This document shows, piece after piece, positions 13,027-13,615 of a stretch of DNA of 13,615 nucleotides. A model generated the notes under the pieces. The model worked only from the letters and a program-made list of their open reading frames with translations. It did no database searches and was not told the origin of the DNA. Source of the stretch: an uncultured Clostridia bacterium (GTDB lineage Bacteria; Bacillota; Clostridia; Lachnospirales; Lachnospiraceae); NCBI GenBank assembly GCA_947088195.1, contig CAMUFS010000048.1, positions 1-13,615 of the forward strand, in the 5' to 3' direction. How positions within the stretch are numbered: position 1 is the stretch's first letter; every line of letters begins with the position of its first letter. Made by a program: the position numbers and the translations under genes.

Positions 13027-13040
13027 TAGTTAGGAATAAA

Positions 13041-13615
13041 TTATCGCAATGGCATTGCTGCAATAAACCAATACATACAGATGAAGTGACATAGGCTTCC
13101 ACCCATAACAAATAGGTGAAAAATCTCATGGGATCCAAAATTTTTATGCTTTGAATTAAACAATGGCAATTTAAGTGCATAGATAATGCCGCCTACTGTA
13201 TAGACAATGCCGCCCGCTAAAAGCCATGCAAATGCTTTTGCAGGAAGGGCGTTGATAATCTGAGTAAATGCAAGTACGCAGACCCAGCCCATAGCAATGT
13301 ATAAAATAGAAGAAAACCATTTGGGGCAATTAATCCAGAGAGCTTTTATAACAATTCCTGCCAAAGCAATGCCCCAGACAAGAGCAAGCAGCTTAAGGCC
13401 GATATTTGGGTCCAACACAATAAGACATACGGGGGTATAACTGCCAGCAATTAATATAAAGATCATCATGTGATCAATTTTCTTTAATATTTTGTTCCAT
13501 TTTTCTGAAATATCTAGAGTGTGATAGATGGTGCTTGCCGCGTACAGGAGAATCATGCTGCCAATAAAAATACTTAGGGAAACTAAATGAATCCAATCTG
13601 GTTCCCTTGCAGCTT
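13041..13615 (-). CDS. Hemolysin III / YqfA (PAQR-like) membrane protein, 5' end outside the window
   Basis: About 191 C-terminal residues are present; the frame is open to the right edge (AAREPDWIHLVSLSIFIGS precedes the first internal Met at 13556), so the start lies beyond the window. Family motifs: LLYAASTIYHTL near the N-side, KIDHMMIFILIAGSYTPVC, and NFGSHEIFHLFVMGGSLCHF near the end, which supply the conserved His/Asp residues that form a metal site in PAQR-type proteins. Most of the chain is hydrophobic with around six or more membrane helices. The family was named from a cloned haemolytic activity in Bacillus cereus, but most members probably act in membrane homeostasis, not as toxins. 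It converges on the hemerythrin gene. Confidence 0.92.
   Translation of the reverse strand, partial: AAREPDWIHLVSLSIFIGSMILLYAASTIYHTLDISEKWNKILKKIDHMMIFILIAGSYTPVCLIVLDPNIGLKLLALVWGIALAGIVIKALWINCPKWFSSILYIAMGWVCVLAFTQIINALPAKAFAWLLAGGIVYTVGGIIYALKLPLFNSKHKNFGSHEIFHLFVMGGSLCHFICMYWFIAAMPLR

Noticed and set aside
1..13615. CRISPR array, rRNA, tRNA or phage structural genes
   Set aside because: No regularly spaced repeats, cloverleaf with a CCA-end context, rRNA-like stretch or phage protein was seen on either strand.

Overview
The window looks like chromosomal DNA of a Gram-positive, low-G+C anaerobe, most likely a gut Clostridia/Lachnospiraceae species. The reasons are strong AGGAGG-type ribosome binding sites, a SAM-I (S-box) riboswitch in front of metK, AT-rich spacers, a small TxpA-like 'holin-like toxin' gene, and protein sequences typical of that group. 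No rRNA, tRNA or CRISPR array was seen.

Layout. (1) About 50-1860 is an IS607-type element inserted downstream of a promoter and an AGGAGG box. Its serine-recombinase gene (tnpA) is broken by a nonsense codon, a lost start and a large in-frame internal deletion. Its tnpB is intact at 386 aa and is followed by a structured right end that resembles an omega/reRNA. (2) 1919-5321 (+) holds a DUF362 protein, a 92-nt imperfect palindrome, and an overlapping pair for a LuxE-like acyl-protein synthetase and a LuxC-like acyl-CoA reductase. This is a fatty acid reductase module with no luciferase gene in view. (3) 5329-9813 is a run of minus-strand genes: an HD-domain nucleotidase-like protein, endonuclease IV (nfo), an APH(3')-like aminoglycoside phosphotransferase, a large pRiA4b ORF-3-like protein and an XRE-type regulator. 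(4) 9814-10620 has no large gene. It carries decayed accessory DNA and a compact type I toxin-antitoxin locus: a 39-aa membrane toxin on the minus strand faces a convergent antisense RNA with its own promoter and terminator, and the toxin Shine-Dalgarno can pair with a CCTCCT in its own leader. (5) 10801-12942 (+) is the metK unit: promoter, SAM-I aptamer with antiterminator/terminator, a further 250 nt of hairpin-rich leader, metK, a bacteriohemerythrin and a strong terminator. (6) 13041 to the right edge (-) is the 3' part of a hemolysin III/PAQR-family membrane protein gene.

Functionally, metK is controlled by its own product SAM. Hemerythrin (oxygen/iron handling) lies 27 nt behind metK and probably shares its transcript. 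The LuxE/LuxC pair should activate fatty acids and reduce them to aldehydes for an unknown use. A roughly 68-nt hairpin repeat occurs twice in the same orientation, in the metK leader and after the hemerythrin terminator, and is not explained by any gene. The observations most worth following are the type I toxin-antitoxin locus, the immobilised tnpB with its putative guide RNA, the luciferase-less LuxE/LuxC pair with the palindrome in front of it, and the paired repeats around metK.
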